NCBI GenBank assembly: GCA_946407495.1 | Contig: CAMJOB010000001.1 | Span: forward strand, 73,549-120,036 | Source: an uncultured Bacillota bacterium | Lineage (GTDB): Bacteria > Bacillota_I > Bacilli_A > RF39 > UBA660 | Length of the DNA stretch: 46,488 nucleotides | Direction: 5' to 3' | In this document: positions 38,155 to 45,981 of the stretch, in pieces | Layout: each line of letters starts with the position of its first letter | How positions within the stretch are numbered: position 1 is the stretch's first letter | Translations under genes and position numbers: made by a program | Notes under the pieces: model-generated | Seen by the model: only the letters and a program-made list of their open reading frames with translations | The model's database searches: none | Told to the model about the DNA's origin: nothing

Positions 38155-39034
38155 TTTTAGATGTAATAAATTTAAACATTTCATCAATAGTCTTATCTCC
38201 AATAGGGTATCTTTCAGAAGCAATAGAATTTTTAGAAAACTCACCTTTTACCATATCTATATAAAAAGTGTATTTACCATCATCACCCATGTAGAACTCT
38301 TCCCATTCTTTATCACTAAGAAGTCTTTTAACATCAAGTTGATTTAGAGAAAGATTATCGAATGAAATAAGTTGAAAATAATTATTAGCAATAATCTTTG
38401 GAAGTTCTTCTTTAAGATACTTCCAATTCTTATCAATAATATATTGGTTATCATCACTATATGATATTCCTCTTTGAAGATATTTATATCCAAGTACAAG
38501 AACTTTAAGGTTGTTTCCTTTCAGCTTGTTTATATCATCTTCAGAAAGAATACCATTAATAGTGTGAAGTACAGCATTTGGTATTTCTTTAATCTTATCA
38601 ATAAAATCTTGATTATAATGATTATAAGAAATACCAATACCGTAAATTAATTTGTTATCAATAAGCCTTTTAATAAAATCGTAATTATTTATAAACTGCT
38701 TTTGATGAACAGTAATATTTGCAAATACTTTTTTAGTTTTAAGGAAATTAAGGAACTCTTCAAGTTGTGGATGATTTAAATCATTTCCATTAAGTGCCAT
38801 TTCGGTATAAGGATGTAGTGTTTCAATAAATTTATACTTAAATAAATCACCATGTTTACCTTCCTTAGTACATCCTTCATAACACCAAGGACATCCAATT
38901 GAACACTTATCTGTAATTTTTACATCACAATTTTCAGCAAATGAAGGAATAAATTCATCATCATTTGTCTTTCTTATTTTAGTTCCATCTTGAAGAATTA
39001 CAACTGTATAATTTCCGTTTTTATAAATATTCAT
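38138..39034 (-). CDS. Radical SAM protein
   Basis: 298 residues. The cluster-binding motif is DKCSIGCPWCYEGC (CxxxCxxC) near residue 40, after KNGNYTVVILQDGTKIRK. A radical SAM partial TIM barrel follows, with TEMALNGNDLNHPQLEEFL where the GGE-like motif is expected and ANITVHQKQF after it. No C-terminal SPASM cysteines are seen, so only one cluster is expected. The substrate is unknown; it overlaps the first of four FETNSSS genes. The gene ends in TAG 38138; reading it as Gln gives four more codons including another TAG, then TGA. Confidence 0.88.
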   Translation of the reverse strand: MNIYKNGNYTVVILQDGTKIRKTNDDEFIPSFAENCDVKITDKCSIGCPWCYEGCTKEGKHGDLFKYKFIETLHPYTEMALNGNDLNHPQLEEFLNFLKTKKVFANITVHQKQFINNYDFIKRLIDNKLIYGIGISYNHYNQDFIDKIKEIPNAVLHTINGILSEDDINKLKGNNLKVLVLGYKYLQRGISYSDDNQYIIDKNWKYLKEELPKIIANNYFQLISFDNLSLNQLDVKRLLSDKEWEEFYMGDDGKYTFYIDMVKGEFSKNSIASERYPIGDKTIDEMFKFITSKNEVTN

Positions 39035-39049
39035 AAATCTATTATTTAA

Positions 39050-39499
39050 TTAAAGTATATCATCGTCATAATCGGTTTCAACTACCTCAAATTTCTTATC
39101 GGTATTTGTTTCTACAATATTACTTATATGTTGAAACCATAAACAATCAACCTCATTATCAATTCGATAATATACGAAAATAAGTTTTCCTAAATCTTTT
39201 GGTGTAAAACGTAATGTAGATGCACGATTGCAAATACCATTGATTATATTTAGATTATCAATATCTTCATCTGTTTTAGGAGATACGATTTTACAAAATA
39301 CATCATCACATTCGCCAAAAGGATCATAGTCAAGAGTCTTGATAGTACAAGGCTCTAACTTATTAATGACTACAAGTTTACAAGCATTTTCGTATCTTTT
39401 ACAATCTGCTTCTGTACCAAACTCGGTATTGTCATATGCTACATATACTGTTTCTTTAACAGTTGTAGTTATTTGATTTTCTTTTACTACTTTTTCCAT
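39050..39499 (-). CDS. Hypothetical protein
   Basis: 149 residues from ATG 39499 (MEKVVKENQITTTVKETVYVA), just after the upstream TAA at 39501; the longer ORF track start overlaps that gene by 41 nt. AYDNTEFGTEADCKRYE suggests the common phage AxDGxxFxxxxxCxxYE segment. Acidic C-terminus. Function unknown. Confidence 0.8.
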   Translation of the reverse strand: MEKVVKENQITTTVKETVYVAYDNTEFGTEADCKRYENACKLVVINKLEPCTIKTLDYDPFGECDDVFCKIVSPKTDEDIDNLNIINGICNRASTLRFTPKDLGKLIFVYYRIDNEVDCLWFQHISNIVETNTDKKFEVVETDYDDDIL

Positions 39500-39500
39500 A

Positions 39501-39788
39501 TTACATATTTTGATAAAGTTTTTCCTGTAAAGCGTATCCAAGAAGTAACCAAATCTTATCTTCGATTCTCTTCAAACAAATTTCTTTACCAATCTCTTCA
39601 TTATAATTATTTGGATCAACACAAGTTGTTGATTCTCTAACTGTAAATCCATTCTTCATTCGTACTTCTACGAAAGTAACAGGCTTATCAAATGGCTTTA
39701 ATGTTGTGCAATATACATCCTGCATATTTGCCTTTACGTCTTCCTCTGTTACAGTGTTTTGCTTTTTGTAATAATTTGTTTCAGTCAT
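39501..39788 (-). CDS. Conserved gut-phage small protein (MKNGFTVRESTTCVDPNNY type)
   Basis: 95 residues with VEVRMKNGFTVRESTTCVDPNNY and EIGKEICLKRIEDKIWLLLGY. This pair of blocks recurs in small proteins of many gut phages I recall. No activity known. Overlaps the upstream membrane protein gene by 8 nt. Confidence 0.83.
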   Translation of the reverse strand: MTETNYYKKQNTVTEEDVKANMQDVYCTTLKPFDKPVTFVEVRMKNGFTVRESTTCVDPNNYNEEIGKEICLKRIEDKIWLLLGYALQEKLYQNM

Positions 39789-40032
39789 AATTAGGGTAAA
39801 TAAAATTATAAAGTTTAGTAAATATTTTATTAATTATATGGTCTTCATCTTCTGTATCATGTATACAATCTATATTAAAATCACCTTTAATTATATAAAC
39901 AATAATTGGAACAAATATGATTATACAATAATATAGAATATGTGAAAGAACTAATAAAAAGAAACCTACAGGTAATATTAAACAATACAATAATCTATGT
40001 ATTATTTTTATGATATTAAATAGTATTTTCAT
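39781..40032 (-). CDS. Small multi-pass membrane protein
   Basis: 83 residues. The first 55 are almost wholly hydrophobic (LLYCLILPVGFFLLVLSHILYY, CIIIFVPIIVYIIKG), predicting two membrane helices, followed by an acidic HDTEDEDHIINK and an amphipathic tail. Role unknown. Start overlaps the upstream gene by 17 nt. Confidence 0.74.
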   Translation of the reverse strand: MKILFNIIKIIHRLLYCLILPVGFFLLVLSHILYYCIIIFVPIIVYIIKGDFNIDCIHDTEDEDHIINKIFTKLYNFIYPNYD

Positions 40033-40462
40033 TATATATAGGTATATTTTCTATATGAGCACGCTCAGTAAGAACTTTCATATAAGCTCTCATAGCTGCA
40101 AGTTGCTCGTCGTAAATTTCTCTAGGACAAGTAGGAGTAAAAGGTAATGTACCATTATCCCAACTTTCAACCATTTTCTTAAGACCTTCATAACGATTCT
40201 CGAGTTGAATACACTCAGCTCTAAATCTCTCTTTATAATCAGAAGAAACCATTAACTTAGCAGTTTCTGCAAGTTCTTTGTTTTTGATTTCATGATAATG
40301 TTCCTCAAATATTTCTTTAGGAAACCAATACTTATATCCTTCTTCATAAGTTATTTCATAACCGTCACCTTTATTACCATTTATTTGATAATAACCACGT
40401 CTAATTGCTTCTTCTGCTGTCATAGGAACAGCGTCTATTATTTTAATACCAATATACTTCAT
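40016..40462 (-). CDS. Conserved gut-phage hypothetical protein (GYKYWFPKEIFEE type)
   Basis: 148 residues: MKYIGIKIIDAVPMTAEEA, YEITYEEGYKYWFPKEIFEEHY, LENRYEGLKKMVESWDNGTL and FTPTCPREIYDEQLAAMRAYM. The combination is widely repeated in Bacteroidota phages by my recollection, always uncharacterised. The C-terminal half is helical, likely a coiled coil. Confidence 0.84.
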   Translation of the reverse strand: MKYIGIKIIDAVPMTAEEAIRRGYYQINGNKGDGYEITYEEGYKYWFPKEIFEEHYHEIKNKELAETAKLMVSSDYKERFRAECIQLENRYEGLKKMVESWDNGTLPFTPTCPREIYDEQLAAMRAYMKVLTERAHIENIPIYNENTI

Positions 40463-40468
40463 AAAATT

Positions 40469-40981
40469 TTAATTATTAAATAAAGAAATAAAATCTTCTA
40501 CATCGAGATAATCTATACCGAAATTTTTGGCAGTCTTCTTATCAGAATCTGAAAAATCCCCAGGTTTACCCGAAGCATCACCTACCATTAGCATTGTTTC
40601 TTTAGTATTTAAAATGCTATATTTTCTAAGTAATGTTTCAAGCATTGCTATATTAGGTTTTCTGTATTCATTAGCTTTATCATCATTGGTACAATACATA
40701 CCATCTACGATTATATTAGTATCACCTAAATAATCAAAAATTGCTTGCTTTACATATTCAAATTTAGCAGCAAAAGATTTTCGATTTACAAATCCTTTTT
40801 CGATTCCTCCTTGATTTGATACAATAAATATATATTCTGGTTTAAGTTTGTCTAATGTACTTAATACTCTAAGATCAATTTCCATATCCCAAACACCAGC
40901 TGGAAATGTCTTTCCAGATATAGTATTTATTATTGTTCCATCAAGGTCGAAAAATAGTACGTTTTTATTTGCAATATCCAT
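40469..40981 (-). CDS. HAD-family phosphatase, PNKP 3'-phosphatase-like
   Basis: 170 residues with HAD motif I FFDLDGTII, then SGKTFP a few residues later, motif II IFIVSNQGG, a Lys in YRKPNIAML, and motif III MLMVGDASGKPGDFSDSD. The SGKxFP and SNQGG pattern fits the polynucleotide 3'-phosphatase (PNK3P) or HisB-like branch. No kinase P-loop is present, so it is a phosphatase-only form. With RtcB in the same arm, nucleic acid end repair is a fair inference. Confidence 0.88.
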   Translation of the reverse strand: MDIANKNVLFFDLDGTIINTISGKTFPAGVWDMEIDLRVLSTLDKLKPEYIFIVSNQGGIEKGFVNRKSFAAKFEYVKQAIFDYLGDTNIIVDGMYCTNDDKANEYRKPNIAMLETLLRKYSILNTKETMLMVGDASGKPGDFSDSDKKTAKNFGIDYLDVEDFISLFNN

Positions 40982-40984
40982 TTA

Positions 40985-41581
40985 TTAAATTTTACTAAAT
41001 GTTAAACTTCCTAAAGCATTACCTACAATTGCTATTAAAATAAACATTCCAGCATGATAATCAAAATCTATAGCTTCTTTGAACTTATACATCATAAAAT
41101 ATCCATAATCAGCAATACAATGCTCAAAGCCACAAAGTATGAAGAACATAATAGGCATGATAACTGCAATTGGATTTCCTGTTTTCTTCCATCCATTTAC
41201 TGCAAAATACATCATTGCTCCACATCCCCATGATAAGAATAGAGTACTATACCATTCTTGATGTAGCTTATTACTAACTATCATATTTACCGCAGATAAA
41301 TCAAGATTAGTAATATTAGCAAAACCGCACACTAAAGCTATACCAATGAAATTGAAAAGAATCATTGGTGAACAATCTACAAAATCATCGTAATTTTTTA
41401 TGTACCCCACCCTTCCTGTATAAAGAGGATATTCTTTAATAAGAATTGTTAAAAGTCCGAGTGAAAATAAAAATGCACCGAGTATATGATTTTCAGATAC
41501 TACATAAATAATATCTCCTAATCCAATTAATACACCCGCTAAAAGAGATTTAATATAAAAATTTAATCTAAATTCAATCAT
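40985..41581 (-). CDS. Formate/nitrite transporter (FocA/NirC family) homologue, compact
   Basis: 198 residues, six predicted membrane segments. Family marks: SLLAGVLIGLGDIIYV at the N-terminus, EYPLYTGRVG (the LxTG segment), CGFEHCIADY with the pore His of FNT channels, and GNALGSLTF near the end (usual GNxxGG). Typical family length is about 270-285, so this is short, with reduced loops. It should form a pentameric inner-membrane channel for small anions, perhaps modulating host formate or pH. Unusual in a phage. ATGA-coupled to the small gene upstream. Confidence 0.87.
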   Translation of the reverse strand: MIEFRLNFYIKSLLAGVLIGLGDIIYVVSENHILGAFLFSLGLLTILIKEYPLYTGRVGYIKNYDDFVDCSPMILFNFIGIALVCGFANITNLDLSAVNMIVSNKLHQEWYSTLFLSWGCGAMMYFAVNGWKKTGNPIAVIMPIMFFILCGFEHCIADYGYFMMYKFKEAIDFDYHAGMFILIAIVGNALGSLTFSKI

Positions 41582-41727
41582 ATTTCTTTATATTCTTCCA
41601 AAAGATTTTTAAAAACAGGTTTTTGTTTTCTTAATTCATCTAAAGATTTCTTAGTATCGTATTTAAACCAAGAAGTCCAGGCGATTTTAGCGCCTGGACC
41701 CCAATATTGATAACGTCTATATATCAT
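41578..41727 (-). CDS. Small hypothetical protein (49 aa) missed by the ORF track
   Basis: ATG 41727, TGA 41578; both ends are ATGA overlaps with the phosphoesterase gene and the transporter gene, strong contextual support. Product MIYRRYQYWGPGAKIAWTSW, then a charged helix KSLDELRKQKPVFKNLLEEY. The GPGAKIAW region contains a GC-rich hairpin (41675-41699). Confidence 0.76.
   Translation of the reverse strand: MIYRRYQYWGPGAKIAWTSWFKYDTKKSLDELRKQKPVFKNLLEEYKEI
41675..41699. repeat. Perfect GC-rich inverted repeat within a small gene
   Basis: GTCCAGGCG (41675-41683) and CGCCTGGAC (41691-41699) are perfectly complementary around a 7-nt loop. It stands out against AT-rich surroundings and lies inside the 49-aa gene. 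No U-tract follows on the transcribed strand, so a coding-region mRNA hairpin is more likely than a terminator. Confidence 0.75.
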
Positions 41728-42359
41728 TCAAATTCTAAAGGTTTATAATGCCTCATGTTACAATCAGCATTAATTTGCTTTTCGAATTTATCTTTTAATT
41801 CTTTCCAACTAATTGGACAGAAATAATTATTATCTACACCAACATCATATTGTGCTGGAAATAGATAATTAAGTCTATCTACATCTAATCCTTGACTTAG
41901 TTTTTCATAATGAACATGACCAAATGCTTGTGCTACTTTTGCACCTTTACGATATGTTCCACCAAAACAAAGAAAAGGATAGTGATTAAGATATAAATGC
42001 CAATCGTCTATTAAAAGAGTCGTTTGATATTTAATATCTTCAAAATATTGTAAAACATTTCCTTTCAAACGTTTTACATCGTGATTTCCGACAATTAAAT
42101 ATTTTACTCCATTTAACTGTTTAAGAATTTCTACCCACTTTTGTGCACCATTCCAACAAAAGTCACCTAAATGAAATATAATATCATTAGGTCCTACTGT
42201 CTCATTCCACAATGCAATTATTGCTGTATCCATTTCAACAGTATTTGAAAACGGTCTATGGGTACATTCTATTATAGATTTATGACCAAAGTGTGTATCA
42301 GATGTAAAATATACATTTGATCCATCACCAAAATCATTTATTAAATTATTTAATTTCAT
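41724..42359 (-). CDS. Calcineurin-like metallophosphoesterase (second copy)
   Basis: 211 residues from ATG 42359 (MKLNNLINDFG); the ORF track start is nine bases earlier. Motifs: TSDTHFGHKSII, HLGDFCWNG, VGNHDVKRLK, LNHYPFLC and AFGHVHYEK, a complete metal site. The SDTHFGH type is common in phages and distinct from the copy at 24019-24702, so they are not recent duplicates. Substrate unknown. Confidence 0.9.
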   Translation of the reverse strand: MKLNNLINDFGDGSNVYFTSDTHFGHKSIIECTHRPFSNTVEMDTAIIALWNETVGPNDIIFHLGDFCWNGAQKWVEILKQLNGVKYLIVGNHDVKRLKGNVLQYFEDIKYQTTLLIDDWHLYLNHYPFLCFGGTYRKGAKVAQAFGHVHYEKLSQGLDVDRLNYLFPAQYDVGVDNNYFCPISWKELKDKFEKQINADCNMRHYKPLEFE

Positions 42360-42543
42360 TTTCAACAAAATCAGCTAATTTAAGATTAATTTTCCAAGGT
42401 TCGTCTTCTGGAATTTCCCATGATTCTGGAATAAATTGTAATAACCATTTACCTAATATAATAAATAATGATATAATACTAAAATATATTCCAAATATAA
42501 GAAATAAAACGTTAATCAAAAATATTTTCATCTTATTCATCAA
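42346..42543 (-). CDS. Small single-pass membrane protein
   Basis: 65 residues with a long hydrophobic segment IFLINVLFLIFGIYFSIISLFIILG after a short basic start, then an acidic, Trp-containing tail (PESWEIPEDEPW). Start may be ATG 42543 or 42540. Overlaps both neighbours by 8-14 nt. Function unknown. Confidence 0.72.
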   Translation of the reverse strand: MMNKMKIFLINVLFLIFGIYFSIISLFIILGKWLLQFIPESWEIPEDEPWKINLKLADFVENEIK

Positions 42544-42712
42544 ATCTATTTATTAAAAATGTTAGAGATTTTACAAGTTCTCTAACATCAATTTCACTAC
42601 CAATTGTTATTTTAGCAGAATCAGATTCTATAGTATATGAAGATTCACAAGGATTTATGCGTTCTTCTACTATAATATCATGATTATGTGTTGTATCAAT
42701 TATTATTTTCAT
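42533..42712 (-). CDS. Small hypothetical protein (59 aa)
   Basis: 59 residues from ATG 42712 (MKIIIDTTHNHDIIVEER), immediately after the upstream stop at 42714; the ORF track start lies inside that gene. Beta-rich ESDSAKITIGSEID then a C-terminal helix. No motif recognised. Confidence 0.72.
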   Translation of the reverse strand: MKIIIDTTHNHDIIVEERINPCESSYTIESDSAKITIGSEIDVRELVKSLTFLINRFDE

Positions 42713-42713
42713 A

Positions 42714-42992
42714 TTATTTATAAAAGAATCCCCAATATCCGTTACAAACATCTAAATAGATCTTATCAAACAATTCATATATTTTGTTCTTCTCTTCTTC
42801 AGATTCTATTTCTTCTAAATGACATAAAGCGTGGTATGCAAGATATGGATATAAACATAGTTCATTCCATTCAACATAAAAAAGATCATACCAAAGATCA
42901 GAATATGTCGGAACAAATTCGTGTATTTCGGATAATCGTGGGTTAATTTCTTGATGTCGTGAAATCCACTTTATTTTATCAAGTGTATCCAT
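42714..42992 (-). CDS. Hypothetical acidic aromatic protein
   Basis: 92 residues, begins MDTLDKIKWISRHQEINPRLSE, rich in Tyr, Trp and Glu (LWYDLFYVEWNELCLYPYLAY). No family recognised. Starts at a TAA-TT-ATG junction after the 27-residue ORF. Confidence 0.75.
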   Translation of the reverse strand: MDTLDKIKWISRHQEINPRLSEIHEFVPTYSDLWYDLFYVEWNELCLYPYLAYHALCHLEEIESEEEKNKIYELFDKIYLDVCNGYWGFFYK

Positions 42993-42994
42993 AA

Positions 42995-43078
42995 TTAAGC
43001 GTTTTTATGACAATAGTATACCCAAACAAATAAACAAATTACACAAGCTGTGCAAATACTTAGTCCTAATATATCCAT
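42995..43078 (-). CDS. Possible 27-aa membrane peptide
   Basis: ATG 43078, TAA 42995, both borders exact TAA-TT-ATG junctions. It encodes one hydrophobic span, LGLSICTACVICLFVWVYY, with a basic CHKNA end. Too short for the ORF track. The junctions argue for translation. Confidence 0.62.
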   Translation of the reverse strand: MDILGLSICTACVICLFVWVYYCHKNA

Positions 43079-43080
43079 AA

Positions 43081-43323
43081 TTATTCTTGTTCAATTGGTT
43101 TTTGTATATATAAAATTCCATCTTTAAACTTATACTCATGTTTGTGATTTTCATATTCTTTTAAATGTGTAAAAAAATCACTCTTTAGTTTAAGGAGTTC
43201 AGTGCTCTTGTCATTAAGTTTTAGTTCTAATAAATCTATATCATTTCTAAGATCATCTACACTTTTACTTAATGCAATTACAATTATTAAAAGACAAATT
43301 ACAATTATAGTTAATGCTATCAT
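43081..43323 (-). CDS. Membrane-anchored coiled-coil protein (spanin-like size)
   Basis: 80 residues from ATG 43323 (MIALTIIVICLLIIVIALS), which forms ATGA with the ThyX stop; the ORF track adds two residues. One N-terminal membrane helix, then a heptad-rich coiled coil (VDDLRNDIDLLELKLNDKSTELLKLK). The layout resembles an i-spanin, but no partner lipoprotein is seen, so that is only a possibility. Confidence 0.76.
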   Translation of the reverse strand: MIALTIIVICLLIIVIALSKSVDDLRNDIDLLELKLNDKSTELLKLKSDFFTHLKEYENHKHEYKFKDGILYIQKPIEQE

Positions 43324-44399
43324 ATCCAATTATTTGCTTTAAATTCATCACGAAGTGGAGTCATAATTTCTTCTACAAGAGGATGAGGCTTTCCTGTTAA
43401 AGCAGTATCAGATCTAAGATCAAATACAAATTTCCAATCTTCATCAAATCCTGACATAATTACATCAGCAGCTGTAGATTGTGGAAGAACTTCTGCTGCT
43501 TGTTGAGGTTGCCAACCTAATTCTATAAGAAGATTATAACTATCTTCCGCACATTTTAACCCATGACAATAAAAATCAGCAGAATTCCATTTTGTTATTA
43601 ACTTAAATTCGTCTGTATCCCAATTTCTTTCTACATCTTCCATACAAAGTTCATACCAAACTCTTCCAAAATCATTTAGAGGTTCTCCTTCTTTTCTAAG
43701 AGGTTGATGTAACTTTTGAGGATGTTCCCAATTACAAGTTGGTTTTTCTTTAATCCAAGGTGGAAGAACAAACTTCATTTCTCCAAACTTATCAGTTTTA
43801 GAATAGTTACAATAACGTGTGCTTTCGATACTGAAACTCATTTTTCTATGTCTTGTTAAATCCTTATAAGTATGGATACAAGAATGAAGAAGTACAGTAT
43901 GTCTTAACTCATGATATTTAGTTGGCTCACAAAGATATTTCAAATCATCAAGCCAATCATTTTCTACTAATACTCTAAAATTAGTAGTAATAACATATTG
44001 CATATCACCGTGTGCAGGATTTCCTAAAATATCACGATAAGGTGGTTCATCATCATCAAGTCCAACATATATAGCTTTAGAATAAGGATTTTCTACATAT
44101 TCGTTTCTAACATGATAAACTAAATCGGAATCGTAAGGATTTACTGGAATATACAAATAAATAGTTCCATGTTCAAGAACACTTAAATGCTTAGACTTAA
44201 TAAGTCCATCTACAAACTTTTTAGAACTATCTGGTGTTATTTTATTCTCAGATTTATAACAAGTTCTTCCACATCTTTCAATATGCTTATACATATTTTC
44301 AAGATATTGTTCTCTGAAATGATAACCTGAATAATCATCCAGCTTATGAACAGGAATTTCTTGTTCTAATATTTCGTAAGACTGTTTTACTAATTTCAT
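43320..44399 (-). CDS. thyX: Flavin-dependent thymidylate synthase ThyX
   Basis: 359 residues. The ThyX motif RHRKMSFSIESTRY (RHRxxSxxxxSxRY) lies near the centre, binding FAD and dUMP, with HLSVLEHGTIYLYI before it and LPQSTAADVIMSG after it. It makes dTMP from dUMP using methylene-THF and FAD, feeding phage DNA synthesis. Longer than many ThyX proteins (about 220-320) owing to inserts around the centre. ATGA-coupled to both neighbours. Confidence 0.95.
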   Translation of the reverse strand: MKLVKQSYEILEQEIPVHKLDDYSGYHFREQYLENMYKHIERCGRTCYKSENKITPDSSKKFVDGLIKSKHLSVLEHGTIYLYIPVNPYDSDLVYHVRNEYVENPYSKAIYVGLDDDEPPYRDILGNPAHGDMQYVITTNFRVLVENDWLDDLKYLCEPTKYHELRHTVLLHSCIHTYKDLTRHRKMSFSIESTRYCNYSKTDKFGEMKFVLPPWIKEKPTCNWEHPQKLHQPLRKEGEPLNDFGRVWYELCMEDVERNWDTDEFKLITKWNSADFYCHGLKCAEDSYNLLIELGWQPQQAAEVLPQSTAADVIMSGFDEDWKFVFDLRSDTALTGKPHPLVEEIMTPLRDEFKANNWI

Positions 44400-45289
44400 T
44401 TTTCTTTATTTAATAATTTATTATATTCTTCAACTAAATGATTATATCGTTTAGGAATAATATCGAAGTTTATATCACGTATTTCTTTATAATGTAAACA
44501 ATCCATTAAAGAATAAACTTCTCTCCAAGTATCTATTGTTTCATGTGGATCATTATTATATATGTAACCAAATTTAAGGTCATCTTTCTTCCACACTTCT
44601 TCTAATAAGATATTATATACATCTTCTTTATTCTTGCCATAAATCTTATTAGCTAAATCAGTAAAAGTACCTGAATTAATATTAGACCAAATGATAGGTT
44701 CACCTGTTAAACAATCAATTTCAAAAACAACTTCTGCATTATTAGGATGTTTAAATTCTATGCTCATATTAGAAGAACATCTTTCTTTTTTAACATCGAA
44801 ATATGAATCGAAAGTAATATAATAGTCATGCTTTTCAAGAACAGGAATCAAATTATCTTTTGCCCAAATTAAATGTTCTTGTCTACGTGACATTATAAAT
44901 AATTCATGTTCAAGCAAATTTGTTTTCTGAAAACCAATACATAATTCAAACAAATCTAGTGTATGTTTGTTATAATCATTTGATTTTAAATCCAATTGTA
45001 TTCCTTCAACCTCTCCAGTTAGAAAGTCAGGTATATTACAAATTGGAGATTCAATAAATGCTGATTTTACAATATAATTTTCATATTTAAGTTCATATTC
45101 CGTTCCTAATGGAAGAGAAGCTAAATAATCAGAAAATTCTTCTGTTTTTATAACATATAAATTTATATGATAATTATTTTTTATAAATTCTACTATCTCT
45201 AATTCATCATCACAAAATGTATATGGTGCAAAATTCTCTTTATATCCATTTTTATAAAGAAAATCAGCATAATCTTTTAATGTTTTCAT
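44396..45289 (-). CDS. Hypothetical protein
   Basis: 297 residues with no recognised motif. Begins MKTLKDYADFLYKNGYKENF; acidic, mixed alpha/beta, with FELCIGFQKTNLLEHELFIM and MSIEFKHPNNAEVVFEIDCL. Stop TGA overlaps the thyX start (ATGA), so it is co-translated with ThyX. Function unknown. Confidence 0.82.
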   Translation of the reverse strand: MKTLKDYADFLYKNGYKENFAPYTFCDDELEIVEFIKNNYHINLYVIKTEEFSDYLASLPLGTEYELKYENYIVKSAFIESPICNIPDFLTGEVEGIQLDLKSNDYNKHTLDLFELCIGFQKTNLLEHELFIMSRRQEHLIWAKDNLIPVLEKHDYYITFDSYFDVKKERCSSNMSIEFKHPNNAEVVFEIDCLTGEPIIWSNINSGTFTDLANKIYGKNKEDVYNILLEEVWKKDDLKFGYIYNNDPHETIDTWREVYSLMDCLHYKEIRDINFDIIPKRYNHLVEEYNKLLNKEK

Positions 45290-45291
45290 AT

Positions 45292-45540
45292 TTAATCAAA
45301 CTTGTATACCCAAAAGTAAGAATCATTTGGATAAAACACTTTCTTTTTATCTTTAGTATCAATTAAAATTAAACTATCGTTTCTTTCTATAAGAGATTTC
45401 ACGTTTCTAATAACCGCTACTGTATCTCTAGTATTAGCGAATTTAACAACTATCGTTTTAGGTTTATGCCATGCTGGAGTTGCAGCAATCAATACTATTA
45501 ATAGTATAATTGCCACAACTGTTCCTATTATTTTATTCAT
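45292..45540 (-). CDS. Small membrane-anchored protein
   Basis: 82 residues from ATG 45540 (MNKIIGTVVAIILLIVLIAA), overlapping the upstream stop by 8 nt; the ORF track adds three residues. One membrane helix, then a beta-rich domain (TIVVKFANTRDTVAVIRNVKS), likely outside the cytoplasm. No lipobox. Function unknown. Confidence 0.77.
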   Translation of the reverse strand: MNKIIGTVVAIILLIVLIAATPAWHKPKTIVVKFANTRDTVAVIRNVKSLIERNDSLILIDTKDKKKVFYPNDSYFWVYKFD

Positions 45541-45748
45541 CCCAATCAATTAATTCTAAGTCTGCGTACTCCCAATGAGATATTTCAGATAATAAATATT
45601 TTATATCTCCATCATTTTTAGCTAACGGAGTTAATATCTTTTTACATCTTTCTAAAATTTCATCAACAGATAAATGTTTTTTAACAAATTCCTCTTCATC
45701 TATTGATTCATTTGGATACGTTCCTTCTAAAACACTAATCGCACGCAT
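45533..45748 (-). CDS. Small acidic protein (71 aa)
   Basis: 71 residues, begins MRAISVLEGTYPNESIDEEEF, helical and strongly acidic (WEYADLELIDWDE at the end). No motif recognised. Starts 2 nt after the upstream stop. Confidence 0.75.
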   Translation of the reverse strand: MRAISVLEGTYPNESIDEEEFVKKHLSVDEILERCKKILTPLAKNDGDIKYLLSEISHWEYADLELIDWDE

Positions 45749-45750
45749 TT

Positions 45751-45978
45751 TTAAATGAAATCTTCAATTTTCTCCATGAAGTTTGAAGCATCATCTATAG
45801 TATGCTGAGTCTTTTGAATCTCATTTTGAAGTACTTCAATTTCAATTTTCTTACTATTTACTTCAGCTGTCATTTCCTCTTTAAGAGCCTTAGCCTGTTC
45901 GTAAGCTGTTGTGAATACACTCTTGATGTTCTCAAATTTTTCTGCAAAAGTTTGTTTTGAATTACTAAAAATTGCCAT
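45751..45978 (-). CDS. Small coiled-coil protein (75 aa)
   Basis: 75 residues, nearly all predicted helix with heptads: AKALKEEMTAEVNSKKIEIE and LQNEIQKTQHTIDDASNFME. A soluble coiled coil, maybe a structural or regulatory partner of the polymerase-like gene upstream (inference). Start TAAATTATG. Confidence 0.78.
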   Translation of the reverse strand: MAIFSNSKQTFAEKFENIKSVFTTAYEQAKALKEEMTAEVNSKKIEIEVLQNEIQKTQHTIDDASNFMEKIEDFI

Positions 45979-45981
45979 AAT

